From Diadema setosum (taxonomy: Eukaryota; Echinodermata; Echinoidea; Diadematoida; Diadematidae): a stretch of DNA of 64,000 nucleotides. Location: assembly GCA_033980235.1 (NCBI GenBank), contig CM067069.1, positions 33,901,041-33,965,040 on the forward strand, read 5' to 3'. The notes beneath the pieces were generated by a model. The model was not told the origin of the DNA and searched no databases. It saw only the letters and a program-made list of their open reading frames with translations. The position numbers and the translations under genes were made by a program. Below are positions 1 through 11,252 of the stretch, piece after piece. The first letter of the stretch is position 1; each line of letters begins with the position of its first letter.

Positions 1-529
1 AAAAGTTACCAAAGAAACGTATAATTACATGCCGTATACGGAGAAATTTCCGAGTTTACTGTAGCCTATTCCCACATAAATGGTGAATCATAATAATGGT
101 AAAACGGATTATGGCTTGATGAGAGAGCATGGTGGTTGATGTATTTGTTTATGTTCTATAATAATAACCACCGTGAAATTAACCCGACAAAAATACCCGA
201 TAAAGGTATCTTGTATTCATTTTTTTTTTCTACTGCATTCGCAAAGGTTCTACTTTCGAAGCCATCACTGAGCGTGGTCCTTTCAGTGCCCTAAAGGATC
301 TGCCTATTTATAAGACGGTTAACTTTGAGCAACATTTTATGCCTTATTGGCACAATTTTTCCTTGATATTTTATGGGTTCTCAAATAGAAGTTTTACCCC
401 ACAAATAAGGCAACTTGGTTATTTTAATCCTTAGTGCCTTGAATTTTGTGAGCAATGAGTTTACATGCATATGGAAATTATAACGACCAAAAATTAATAT
501 TGACAAATAAAACAATAACAGTTTAAAGG
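1..529. other. unannotated AT-rich flank
   Basis: AT-rich sequence with stops in all frames and no inverted-repeat boundaries or repeat that I recognise. Nothing supports a gene here. Confidence 0.5.
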
Positions 530-1376
530 CCCTGCCACACCTTTCCGGGCAAGCCTTGCGTGTGATTTGCGGAGAGCATAATTTTTGCTACCCGGAGATC
601 CCCGCAGATGGCCCGTATTGTGACAGTACCTTGCCCGGACTTGTTGCGTGTGGGGATTTTCCAGCATACATTACAATTTCTGAGGGCGGACAAGGACTTT
701 GAGCGAGTTTTGCTTGCGTCCTACCTGCTGGATGCGTGCTACTTAAGTTCTACTTGCGGGTATTCTGTGTGACCTGCGTGCCAAGCGTGTTGGGGCTGAC
801 AATCAGTGAAGGATTTCCTCTGAAGGACTATTTATTTGGCAGAGTTCCCAGAGAATGTCATTTATCCTGGCCGCAGCCGACTCCGTTCAACTAATTCTAG
901 CAGTAAGACACTCGGAGCGACACTCGGCATACACGCAACTTTGCTCGGATATGTCGTCACACCTGCTAAATTGACCAGGTACGTATACGGATGTTGGTAG
1001 TATCGACACCGTTCCTTGCAAGTAACCCCCCCCCCCCCCCCCGTATTATGCTCGTAGAATGCCCGTAGATTAAACGCGTGTCTGGCGCATAGGCCTAGGC
1101 ATGCACAGATCCACGGGCAACCTACGTACATCGAGCGAATTTAATAACTGCCTGTTGCGGAAGCTACGGGCCTCCTACTGGTGTTCTGCGTGGACCTCGA
1201 TCTGCTGGCAATCTCCACGGCTCATCCGGATGGTGATTACAATTTTTGAGCATGCTTTGTAAAGTGGCTGCGGGTATTATCGGACTTGCGTGCGCAACTA
1301 CGGGCGACTGCGTGCTATATAGATACCGTCACTGTGCAGGCCATCTGCGGGCGACTTCCCCTGATAGCAGAGGCAG
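530..1376. mobile_element. GC-richer inverted-repeat element, 3' end truncated
   Basis: The segment is clearly more GC/CpG-rich than its flanks. Its left part (about 600-640, CCCGCAGATGGCC) recurs inverted near the right end (about 1338-1352, GGCCATCTGCGGG), with imperfect complementarity continuing on either side (GTACTGTCAC against ATACCGTCACTG). The left end starts GGCCCTGCCACACC; the matching right terminus is missing, so the element looks cut off by the ACGTC repeat that follows. It contains a poly(C) run at 1026-1042. The internal minus-strand ORF of 89 codons has no recognisable domain. Superfamily unknown. Confidence 0.4.
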
Positions 1377-1880
1377 GTAAAAATCACGTCAAATTTACCT
1401 TTTTTTTCCCCCTCACGTCAGACGTCATATTCACGTCAAATATTTACGTCTTAGGCCTATAGTCGACAGTTTGCACCAGCACAAGACGTAAAATAAGACG
1501 TCATATTCTGCAAGACGTCTTTATGACGTCTTATTGGTTTTAAAATGAAGTCATTATGCTGTCTTTACAAGAATTTTGAATTCACACCGGTAAAAATCAC
1601 GTCATATTCACGTTATTGTTGGTCGTGTTGCCGTCATATTGACGTCTTTTTTTACGTCTTCATGGACGTTATATATTGACGTCTTTAAGACGCCAGTTTG
1701 TACCGGCACAAGACGTATAATAAGACGTCATATATTTGGACGTCTTTTTACGCCTTTTTAAAAACAGGTCATATTCACGTCATATATTTACGTCTTTTTG
1801 ACGACAGTTTGACCAGCGCGCAAGACGTAAAATAAGACGTCATACTTTGACGTCTTTTTTAGTTCTTTTTGTCACATTCC
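1377..1880. repeat. degenerate tandem repeat rich in ACGTC/GACGTC
   Basis: A block headed by TAAAAATCACGTC occurs near 1374 and 1589. A block reading CAGTTTG(C)ACCAGC-ACAAGACGTAAAATAAGACGTC occurs near 1468, 1691 and 1804. The result is dozens of ACGTC half-sites in 500 bp, many as GACGTC palindromes. No coding potential. It resembles the internally repetitive arms of inverted-repeat transposons (compare the AACGTT element at 3205-4588). Confidence 0.55.
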
Positions 1881-3204
1881 TATGAACAAAAAAAAAAGTC
1901 GACTGGTAAGTGTCACATCATTTTTACGACTCATTTCATATCGTACTCCTTAGTGCACAACCAATGAAGACGTAAACGACTCGGCATATTAAATATAAAA
2001 AATGACCTATCCTACACACCCTAGTATCCCAGATTCTATGTCTACCATATTGAATATGTAAATGACCTATCCTACACACCCTAGTATCCTAGATTCGATA
2101 ATATATAATGTTATTATATTGTAGAATCTATATAGAATTATGTAATGTCTATGTCCTATTTCTAACTACAATCATAATGTATCACATTGTTTGTATGCCT
2201 ACAAGAAATTGTAATGCTTGAAGGTATGATCACTAAGCTAGATTCTATTCTTATCAGGCCAGCTGAAATATGAAAATACATCCTGAAACACGTATAGTTG
2301 AAATAAATTTTGAATAATGAATATCACAATAAAGTATACAATTTCCTACACATTTTAAGTTTGCTCTCAATATGAATACCTTATATAGGATAATGTATTT
2401 ACTTATTGCCACTAGCTTTTGCATATTAGATCATCTCTCACGAATATTCATGATCGATATAGAAACAAAACGTATGTCCACTTTTGACAACTTTATGACT
2501 TCTTAATGACGTTGTCTTTACGACCAAAACACACGCATTTAGACAAGTAGAACTCATGTCATGTGTAAACATGAAAGTTGAAAAAATATATGCTTTAATA
2601 TTTTGTGTATATTCTCGTAATGAAAATTCATGATCGATATAAAAACAACAGTAATCAGTTTCCAACTGGAATCGCATTATTATTATTTTGTACATGGAAA
2701 TGCATGATCGATATAAAACCAACAGAAATTACGTTTCAACTGAAAAACCCGCCCTTTATTCACGCGCACGCATACATAGTACACACAAACACAGAAGTAA
2801 AAATCATTTTGTATCTTTGTAAAGCCTATTGATTTTTCTTGTTAATAATTTTCGTAGCCAAGATTATTCCAGTTGTTTAATCTCGAATGAACTGATATAA
2901 TTATTTTAGTATTCCATTTCATTTAATGATTTCACGATGAAATAAACTGGTAAATCTGCCACTTTTGACTAGTAACGTGCTTAGAGTCCAGCTGTTATAG
3001 TTGAACGTGGGACCAATGGTGAAAGGTACACCGATGGTATAAACGAATGGTGTATATATCATTCATGATCATAATCAAATGAGTTAGAATCCAAATTCTG
3101 AAAACTATATAGAAGAAAGACATGTAGATGAAAATGATTGCAATTTTTTCAATTCTATGCTGGAACTGAACCTTAACATCGTTAGGATATAGGCCCTATA
3201 CATA
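1881..3204. other. AT-rich spacer with two minor repeats
   Basis: No gene is visible. A 60-bp direct repeat occurs at 2001 and 2061 (AATGACCTATCCTACACACC and following bases). A dispersed motif CATGATCGATATA occurs at about 2450, 2630 and 2703, the last two each followed by a stretch like GTTTCAACTG. The rest is unrecognised. Confidence 0.45.
2001..2098. repeat. 60-bp period direct repeat, two copies
   Basis: AATGACCTATCCTACACACC plus CTAGTATCC and AGATTC is present at 2001-2036 and again at 2061-2096, with an unrelated spacer between them. Confidence 0.7.
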
Positions 3205-4588
3205 TCCCAGCTAACAATTGGACGTTTTCTGAACGTTCTTGAAACGTTCCAAGTTCGTTATTTGGACGTTTTGTCAAAACGTTTTCAAAACGTCTTTTGG
3301 TGGAAGATTTTCGACGTATTTAAAACGTTTCAAATGGACGTTACAAAAACTTTTTTTCAAACGTTTAAAAGACCAATAGAAAACCTTTCGGAATTTTTAA
3401 GGACCTGCAGAAAACCTTTTGGACGTCATAGACGTCAGTAAAACCTTTTTAGAATATTCAAAACATTCTGTGGATGTTCTGCGGACGTCCAGAAAACCTT
3501 CGAAAACCGTCTAGAACGGTCAAAAAACGTTTTAAGAACGTCTAAAAAGTCTTATGACCCGTTCAAAAACGTTTAGAGAACATTTTTCACATCCGTGTAG
3601 AACGTCCAGAAAACCTTTTAAGAACGTCTGTTTGTTTTGTATTGGGTATATAAAAAAGATATAGTTATGAGATTATACAGGCACAATGTGGGATTAATGT
3701 ACCCTAGTCCTAACCCTATATTATCCTCTCCTATATAACCTGTTTCTAACGTCCTGCGCCTTTACGTAATACTACATCCTACATTCCCCACTGATGATTC
3801 TGTATTAATTCCTTTACTAACAAAATGTTGTAATGCATGAAGACATGGTTACTAAAATTTGATCACACATACCTTAAACAGGCCTATTTACATATTTATT
3901 ATAAAAACACCTCTTTATAACACAATGTGAAATTGTGAATAACTGAGCAATAAAGTAGGTAAGTTTCCTTTCAACGCAGAAAGTTAGAACCCAGCATCTT
4001 TAGATATCAATGTCTTTTCCCTATTTCCACTAGTTTTCAAATCTTATATTTTCTTTTTACACATTCATAAATAGGCATGAATATTCGTGAACATGTATAG
4101 CGGACCAAATAAAATCGTTTTTTAAACTTTCATTAAAGACGAAGTCGACGTAGCAGACCTAATAAAAACGTTTTCGGGACGTTTATAATGGACGAAGACG
4201 TAGCAGACACAATAAAAACGTTTTGTAACGTCCATCGACGTTTTTAAAACGTTTTCCAAAAAAAAAAAAAAAAATGTGCTTTGCGGTAAGTGCTAAGTCC
4301 CAACTTTGGGGTTGTATGTACGTTTTAACGTTCATTATGAGGGAGCTTTAGATGTTAGACGCGCGGACGTTCAAAGGGAGAAAAAAAAACATGATCTGAG
4401 CGTGCGCAATATAATGACCCGCGCTACTGCGCACGCTCAGATCATGTTTTTTCCCCTTTGAACGTCCGCGCGTCTATAAAATCTAAGGCTCCCTGTTGTT
4501 TTATACGAAGACGTACGGAACCTAAAAAAAAAAAAAAAAAAAAAAAGTTCAGGAAACGTTCTGAAAACGTTATATGTGTTTGCTGGGA
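3205..4588. mobile_element. AACGTT-rich inverted-repeat transposon (non-autonomous)
   Basis: The left end reads TCCCAGCTAACA and the right end, reverse-complemented, TCCCAGCAAACA; both continue into tracts of AACGTT/AAACGTTTT motifs (3225-3640 and 4095-4570). Between the two arms lies about 430 bp of ordinary AT-rich DNA without a transposase. The right arm holds a separate foldback (4340-4494) and two poly(A) runs. The arms are internally repetitive inverted repeats rather than simple short TIRs. Superfamily unassigned; an AT dinucleotide flanks both ends and may be the target duplication. Confidence 0.65.
4340..4494. repeat. near-perfect foldback (hairpin) element
   Basis: The left arm (AGGGAGC...GACGCGCGGACGTTCAAAGGG...CATGATCTGAGCGTGCGCA, quoted in parts) is matched by its reverse complement on the right (TGCGCACGCTCAGATCATG...CTTTGAACGTCCGCGCGTC...GGCTCCCT). 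The arms are about 65-70 bp around a 19-nt loop, with A-rich bulges. It is much more GC-rich than its surroundings. The loop core ATGACCCGCG...TGCGC is shared with the hairpin at 11085-11252. No ORF. It is either a small palindromic MITE or a hairpin RNA source. Confidence 0.75.
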
Positions 4589-4875
4589 TGTTTCATCACA
4601 AACTGTCATTAGGCATGAACTTGCGAGCCTATAGTGGTAAGATAACTATTACTTATAGAAATAAAATGAATTATCTAACCGGTGATCCTGATCGAGATTA
4701 AAAGGGAGAATGTTATATGCAGGTGTGTACGAAATTATGAATAGAACCTAAAGATCACAATAACTACCGGGACATGACAGCTATAGTGAAGAGCCAATAG
4801 GCTATATAATGTCAAAACTGGCTCATCAGCCCATTAAATTAGGGCCCCTTTTCGAAAGTAGTCAGTCCGGTACCT

Positions 4876-5015
4876 GGGCCCTGGTTGTTTCATCAAAAGA
4901 ATAATCGATTTTAAATTTCCTTAACACACTGGCTGTCATCATGCATTTCGAAGAAGACTTATGACAGAAATCAACTTTATAATCAATTTCAACTCTTCAT
5001 AAAACTCCAGGGCCC
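4876..5015. mobile_element. short MITE with GGGCCC ends
   Basis: GGGCCCTGGTTGTTTCATCA at the left and ...CTTCATAAAACTCCAGGGCCC at the right form imperfect TIRs around about 140 bp of AT-rich sequence containing ATCGATTTT. A second, related copy begins at 5174 (GGGCCCCGTTTTATCAAAAG) and is split by the next element. Confidence 0.6.
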
Positions 5016-5178
5016 TGTGACATTGCAAGTTGTCAGTCTGTAACAGTCAATGACCAGATCTAGAGCTTGTCAGCCAATCAAAGATAAGGGTTTTGAAATT
5101 GCCAGATTGAGACTGGTCAGGGCTGACAACTTCAGTAAATCCTTTGTTCTAGTACTAATTGGCTGAGAGTGCTGGGCC
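5010..5178. mobile_element. degenerate CCAATCA-core palindromic MITE
   Basis: GGGCCCTGTGACATTGCAAG begins the copy. The core GTCAGCCAATCAAAGATAAGG and the inverted GACAACTT motif near 5124-5131 match the organisation of the better-preserved copies at 6507-6650 and 14062-14209. The right end is eroded, running into GCTGGGCCCC. Confidence 0.5.
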
Positions 5179-5276
5179 CCGTTTTATCAAAAGATAAAAT
5201 CGATTACTAGTATAAGTTTCCTCAACACATAGGCTGCCATAGACTTACAGAAATCAACCATATAATCAATTATATA

Positions 5277-6352
5277 GGGGAAGTGTGGGAGAGTTGAGCC
5301 ACTTTTTACATTTAGTGATATTGTTCAATAACTATACACAATTTATGGATTATTCGTTCGCTGGTATATACTACAACTATTCAGGCATAATATAATAGCC
5401 CAATAAGACACCTAGCACAAACGACTTGGGGGTGACACTTCAACAAAAATATTTTGCAAAATGGCTCAAGTCTCCCTTGATGTGTGAGAGTTGAGCCACG
5501 GGGTTGGGAGAGTTGAGCCACTATGCTATAGGCCCTACATATCATAAGAAGTTCAGGCTTATAAAAGAAAATGACTATGGAAACCTATCTAAGGAAAGAT
5601 GGTGTAATGGTAACAGAGGGGGCGGGGCGTCTGTTTGACTTACGGGTCATCGGATGGATAATGTGGATGTTGTTGGGGTCCACGTACGATCACATGATCA
5701 GGATTTCTAGATGCACCCTGATTGGATTTGCATAATCAGTCAACTGTTGGTGTGAGGAAGAATTAAGAAACCGCCCGTAGGGCGTCACCCCTGGCGAGAA
5801 CACCACATACCTTTTCAATATTCCTCACCTCATCCAATTGCAGACCCGTTTCTTTGACCAAAAAATGACACTCATTGAGCCACTTGAACTTGCGGGAGGG
5901 TTGAGCCACTTGAGGGCTGAGCCATTAGAATACAGAGTTTAGCCATGGCACAACTCTCCCTTAACACGTTGGCACAACTCTCCCCACAGTCGCCATTTAA
6001 ACTCACCCTCAAAACCTACGAAAGTGAACATACTCCAAACATGTTGAAATTTGCTGACAGAAACAAATGATATACAGACTATCTGCTACTCCAACTGATT
6101 CGCCCTTATCCTCGGGTGTGAGAGAAAACCACATATCTGACAAGTGGACATTCACTTTTGGTGACCAAAAATGGTTTTTCTTTGACTATTTTGTCATGCT
6201 TCGTCCAATTAACGTCGCTGCCTCATACACTGATAATAGTTAATTATAGGCATGAACTAGAAATGGCAGCAGCTGACTGCTGTCAGTCACTATGAAGATG
6301 TGAGGTGGCCTGGATCAACTCTCCCAGTGGCTCAACTCTCCCACACTTCCCC
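5277..6352. mobile_element. TIR transposon with GAGAGTTGAGCCAC subrepeats
   Basis: TIRs of 27 bp, perfect (GGGGAAGTGTGGGAGAGTTG then AGCCACT), face each other across about 1.08 kb. Both ends are flanked by TATATA (5271-5276 and 6353-6358), consistent with a TA target. The motif GAGAGTTGAGCCAC or its complement recurs inside near both ends (for example about 5486, 5508, 5898, 5950-5980), like transposase-binding subrepeats. The element interrupts an older GGGCCCCGTTTTATC-type MITE (left half 5174-5276, right half about 6353-6445). No transposase ORF. Confidence 0.75.
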
Positions 6353-6506
6353 TATATAACCATCATAAAAGCTGACTGTTGCCATGGTGACTGTCAAAAA
6401 CTGAATGACAACTTTTATATCAATTCTTACAACTTCATAGGCCTCTATTTTGTCAGATATTTTTTTTTTTCTGACCAACTGTTATAAGCTACGGAAATCC
6501 TTGCAT

Positions 6507-6650
6507 CAGGGGGTGTTTCATCAACGTTTGTCAGCACTGACAACTCCATAGTAACAGTCGTGACCAGAGCATCTCAGCCAATCAAAACCAAGGATTTTGC
6601 TGAGATTGTCAGCGCTGACAAAACGTTGATGAAACACCCCCCCCCCCCTG
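6507..6650. mobile_element. palindromic MITE, CCAATCA core, poly(C) end
   Basis: CAGGGGGTGTTTCATCAACG at the left is mirrored by CGTTGATGAAACACCCCC at the right. The second-level inverted repeat GTCAGCACTGACA / TGTCAGCGCTGACA lies inside. The centre carries TCAGCCAATCAAAACCAAGG. The right G/C terminus has expanded to a run of C. Confidence 0.8.
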
Positions 6651-8770
6651 ATTTCCATGGGTCCATGGCTTAGAGCAACTTTAATTTGACAAATTTGTTG
6701 GACAAAATGCATCATGAAATGCCCCGGGCCCTGTCTGACTTTCCCCAACTGAACGTAGCTATTTATGGTACGTTCCCATTGCCGATCAGATCAACTCGAT
6801 CAATCCCGATCAAGCTTTTTTGGCCTGGTCGGGCTCGCTCGGCATTGGTATTCGGGGTCGATCTACCTTGATCGGCATCGCTCCTGCTTCCTTCACGATA
6901 ATTTTGGACATGTCCAAAATATTCGAGTAGGAAGCCCGAACACAAACAGCTCGGGTAGTGATCGAGAAAAGATCGAGCTTATCGGGAATCGGTCGTATAG
7001 AAATCTAGTGTGGTCGGGACGGATTTTTCCCCGAGCTCAGTTCCCGACCATCTCGAGTTATACTCGAATGCGACACGATTGATTTCAGATCATCTCGATC
7101 CAGGATTCATCAGTTTCATGAATAACTCGACCGCTGCACGACCGCTACAGGACTGCTGTCGATTGATACTCGACTAAACTCGATCATGCTTCGACCGGCA
7201 CTCGATCAAATACCGAGCACTTTTTGATAGTGGTTGCAGCAGGTGCAGACGTACTTTCTTAGCACTCATTTATTGTTCTTGAAAATATATGCAGTCCTTG
7301 ATCACGTTAAAAAGTTAAGTGTCGTCAGTATCTTCAGCCACTCCTGGCCCACTGAAGAAAAGAAAAGGGCCACGAAGAGAAAAGACAACAAATCCTAAAC
7401 AGCAGACATGGTAGAATTAGACTTTCCAGACAAAAATTTCAGAAGAAAGAAAGGAAACACGACTGAAACTGAGAAAAATTCGGTATTCTGGCAATAATGA
7501 CTGTAACGTGAAAGGAAATTTTCTAGATTATTTACTTTAGTTATAAACTGAGAAATGTTTCTTGAATTCTATTGCTAGCTTGTCTGTTTCAAAGTTGAAG
7601 CTGAGTACGTTGATATAAAATCTATTTCTTACGCTGACGTGTTAAAACGGTAGTTGTAACTTAGATTCATAAATCCTCAGTGACTTACTTTACTTTTATT
7701 TACGTAGATGTTACACTTTTGCTTCGCTTAATAATGTTTTTTTTTTCATTGAGAGTTGTATGTACATACACGCATTTGTAGCTTGAAGTCCACCTTGATA
7801 TCGATTGGCTGGGATGAGTTGACAAAAAAATAAACAACCAAGATTTTCATCATTCTTGCTAATGTAAAATATAATATTGTTTTAATTTTCATAATAATGT
7901 ACTCTGTTCCACATATCAGCACACTTCATGAATTTAGAAATTAATGTGATACATGTATTTCCTTTTACACACTCTTGGGCTTATACTTTATCAATGAATA
8001 CATACATATTTTGCATTCACTTTTTCATTCTTAAATAATGAGAACAATAATGACAAAGCTAACACGACTCAATAGGGTTGTAGGACAGTCATTTGTTAAA
8101 CTCTATATGATGGTGCATTTATGGGCATATAGGCCTATGTTTCATTTTAGACCAAGTTAATTTCAGCCCACCCTGTAATGCACTTACGAAGCGTGGCGGT
8201 GTATTTTTTTTTTTTTTTTTTTCACGAGAGATCAAACTTTGATTTGCTATTCTTCACATCCAATGCAAATATTGAATGCATATGAACGAACCTATTATAT
8301 TAAACATGGTGTCCCGGCAGACAGAATGCTACAAAACTGTCTCTTATTTAAAAAGATATGAGCGACTGAATGAAATCGTTACATTGTTCAATAGGAAAAA
8401 ACACCTCAAATTCTATTTGACACAATGATAATCAATCTTTATGCAGGCGCTTTGACCTCCATGAAAATTTGTGATTTACAAAATCTGTAACTTTGGGCAC
8501 TGATATCCTACTTGACTGAGCGATAGTGCAGCCGTAAAAACTGATAACGAATGCGTCAAAAAGTAACTACTAAAAACGGATAAAATGAATGAATACAAGT
8601 GAATGCGTTTTTTTTTTTTTGGGGGGGGGTACCTTTTTGAGTGGCTCACAAACAGAGTGATCAGTCTTTATTATCGTTTTTTTTTTTCAGGAAAAATGAC
8701 TATATAATCGAAACGCCTGCGCGAGAATTGATAATTGTGGTTTCAAAATAGGAAGTGTTCTTCTATCAAC

Positions 8771-9921
8771 TATAGGTTTTCCCGGCCAATTTCGCTCTTT
8801 TGTCAGTCCAATTCCTAATTGATGAATTCAATTTAGCAAAATATAGCATAGATGACATGGTCGGAAGTTCAATTTTATGATCTCTTCATTCAAATTCATT
8901 TTGGAGCATTCAAATTACCTTTAGCCTCATTCTAATTAACACTTTTTCAATTGAAATTCGTAAAACAAGCACCATTTTGTTTTTCGTTCATTCAGTTTAG
9001 AATTATATAGTCACGTGATCACGGACATGCTGCTCTCGTTCATTCAAATTCATTTTGGCAATCAATTTAAACATCTTTTGCAGTCAATTTAGCACGCAAA
9101 TTTATGGTTTGGTTCTTTCTTTTTTATAACTTAGTTACTGTTCTCTAAGCGTCATTACGTTTCATATTTTCGTACTCATTTTAGACATTTTGGCACCATT
9201 TTTTTTCTTTAATGTGCTTAGTGATTCTTGAAGTCCGAAGATAATGCAACATGTGCATGGCCACAACTTATCTCGCCGTTGAGCGCTTTATTCCGTGTGT
9301 CGGCCACTTCTAGGAAGTCAAGGTTATGATCATCAAATATTCCTATAATTCTTTTTCTGTCCCCCTTGACAAAATTGTAATACGTCTGTTTCTAACTTGT
9401 GCCGTCATGACTGGAAGAAGATGAAGTTAAACTTTATAACAGTGTTGGTACATGTAGACCTAAAATGGCATGTATGAAAGAAAAGGGGCGTTACAGAACA
9501 GCAGACTCGAGTAATGGTAAAAAATACGATACTTTTACTGCTTAACAGTGCGTGGATGAAACAATAAGTCACATAGAAATACGCGTCTAAATGTTATCCA
9601 CTTTTCAAAAAAGAAATAACATGGCATTAATTTGAATGAACATGTTAGGAATTTGACTGCCCATACGCGAAATTGATGACTGAAGTACCCCTTTCGCCAG
9701 TGCTGGCGAATTTGAATGACTGAAAAGCACGTGCCAATTTGAATGCCCGTTTTACGAATTCGAAAGGCACATGTGCAAATCTCATGGATCGGAATGCTAA
9801 TTGAACGAACAACTTGCAATTTTGAATGAAAGAATGTGCAGTGATGAGGATTTCGCTAAATTGAATGAACCTTTTATCAAATGGACTGACAAAAGTGCGA
9901 AATTGGCCGGGAAAACCTATA
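8771..9921. mobile_element. nested long-TIR element with GAATGAA / TTCATTC motifs
   Basis: TATAGGTTTTCCCGGCCAAT at the left is matched at the right by ATTGGCCGGGAAAACCTATA. The inverted similarity continues inward (CTTTTGTCAGTCCA, GAATTCAATTTAGC). Both arms are filled with variants of AATTTGAATGA or its complement. TATA borders both ends. The middle (about 9100-9640) is AT-rich with no recognised protein. It lies inside the 6771-12790 element, so it inserted later. Confidence 0.7.
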
Positions 9922-10480
9922 CCAAAGATAATCATTTCTTTCGTTCATTCATGCTTTTGCGTCAGTTTTATAGCACTCTTTTGGTCCATGCCGTATTCAA
10001 GTATAAATACTGAATTGTCTCATATAACCTAACGAATAACTGTAACCAATTCTTCTTTCACTCGATCACTGTACGAACCTGCCGACCCGTTCGATGCAAG
10101 ATCTTACACAGATCGTGTCATGTCGAGCTGGTCTAAGAAGTCTAGTAGAAATCGAGTATTGACCGTGTAGCGATTGTGTATTGATTGTGTGTAGATCGGG
10201 ATGTTCGAGTAGAGATCTATGTGGTTGTCGAGGAGAGATTCTGGAGATGTCGAGAATGGTCGGGTGTGGATCGTACAAGATCGAATAGCGGTCGGGAAGG
10301 GATCGTGTTGAAGGACGATCGAGCATTTGGTCGGGATTGCTCTGGTAAAAATAGGTGATCACTCGCTTGATCGAGTTGATCTGATCGGCAGTGGGAACCA
10401 CTGATCTCCCCTCTAACTGGATGTGCGGACGTGCAGTGATTGGCCTATTCCGCGCTGAAGTCACCGGAAGTTGTACAGTC

Positions 10481-10499
10481 GCCATGTTTGTTCCCCCAA
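10481..10499. repeat. 19-bp subterminal inverted repeat of the P-like element, left copy
   Basis: GCCATGTTTGTTCCCCCAA, 82 bp in from the left end, is the exact reverse complement of 12694-12712. In P elements the corresponding internal inverted repeat lies a little over 100 bp from each end. Confidence 0.75.
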
Positions 10500-10620
10500 A
10501 AGCGAATCCGGAGACGGAGAAAAGTACACGCTAATCACGCCGATCTGTACCGTGAATTCCTAATTTTACTTCATTTACTCCATTTTTCAAGTGAATGTGT
10601 CATGTAATGAGAAGTTGAAG

Positions 10621-10701
10621 ATGCCGTCATGCGCTGCATTTGGTTGTATCAATCGGGATGACCGTAGGAACAGAGAAAAAAGTGTTACTTTTCACAGATA
10701 A
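10621..10701 (+). pseudogene. THAP-domain N-terminus (first exon remnant of a P-type transposase)
   Basis: The frame from ATG 10621 gives MPSCAAFGCINRDDRRNREK then SVTFHR and a stop. This is the canonical opening of a THAP zinc finger: Met, a short lead, C4 and C9 as the first two ligands of the C2CH finger, and a TFHR motif. The second half (C-x2-H, AVPTIF) is absent. In several THAP genes the first exon ends just after the FH(K/R) residues; here the sequence at that point is CACAG|ATAAAC, one change from a normal GTAAAC donor, so I infer a mutated splice site. Its position about 220 bp inside the TIR and its inward reading direction fit the transposase start of the surrounding element. A host THAP gene is less likely because no continuation is seen. 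Confidence 0.75.
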
Positions 10702-11017
10702 ACATTTTTAAAGAGCCCCATTTTTGATCTCAGTCCCATATGTTCAAATATGTGTGCGTTCTTGAATTAGTCATTGAAAATATCCCGTTTTAATCCAATA
10801 ATGTGTCCTAGTTTATTATCATTATTATTATTAAAAGCATGTGAAGTTAATGTGAATAATGTTAGAATATTAATGTGCTGCAAAACAAGAATTGAAGGCT
10901 ACATATTTAATTGCTCTTTTGTGCGCTGCGATTCCCATGTTAATTACAGTCATGAGAGTGTATTCAACACGCGTAATTACATGTTGAACGCGATCTTATA
11001 TTTGACATTCTTTTCAA

Positions 11018-11084
11018 CCAATCAGATAGCATATTCAATCAAAATCCATGTTTTAGAATGTAATTGCTGCTTGGTATATAAAAG
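11018..11084 (+). promoter_or_regulatory. candidate CCAAT box and TATA box in front of a hairpin
   Basis: CCAATCAG at 11018-11025 is followed by TATATAAAAG at 11075-11084. That is normal Pol II core-promoter spacing, and transcription would start near the beginning of the foldback arm at about 11108. The local AT-richness makes a chance TATA possible. Confidence 0.35.
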
Positions 11085-11252
11085 AAATATAGACTGCTTT
11101 GATATTCGAGTCATGGCTGATTTTATAGGCTCGCGGGGATCTCAGAGCCATGCTATGACCCGCGGCGCTTGCGCTCTCTGGGTCATAGCATGGTTCTGAG
11201 ATCCCCTTGAGCCTATCTAAAATCAGCCATGACTCTCATAGCCGTCTATATT
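11085..11252 (+). repeat. long foldback hairpin, candidate hairpin RNA
   Basis: The arms GAGTCATGGCTGATTTTA...GATCTCAGAGCCATGCTATG and their reverse complement flank an 18-nt GC-rich loop. The core arms (11108-11161 and 11180-11235) are about 54 bp with few mismatches. Weaker complementarity extends outward (AATATAGAC...GTCTATATT). The loop region ATGACCCGCG...TTGCGC resembles that of the 4340-4494 foldback. It lies inside the P-like element. Function unknown: MITE or hairpin RNA precursor. Confidence 0.7.

Noticed and set aside
10066..10485. 139-codon minus-strand frame starting ATGGCG
   Set aside because: It reads out of the P-like element's subterminal repeat straight through the TCGATC inverted arm. 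No domain.
10774..11199. 141-codon frame inside the P-like element as transposase
   Set aside because: It runs into the hairpin arm, shows no catalytic residues or leucine-zipper region, and does not follow the THAP exon in frame.
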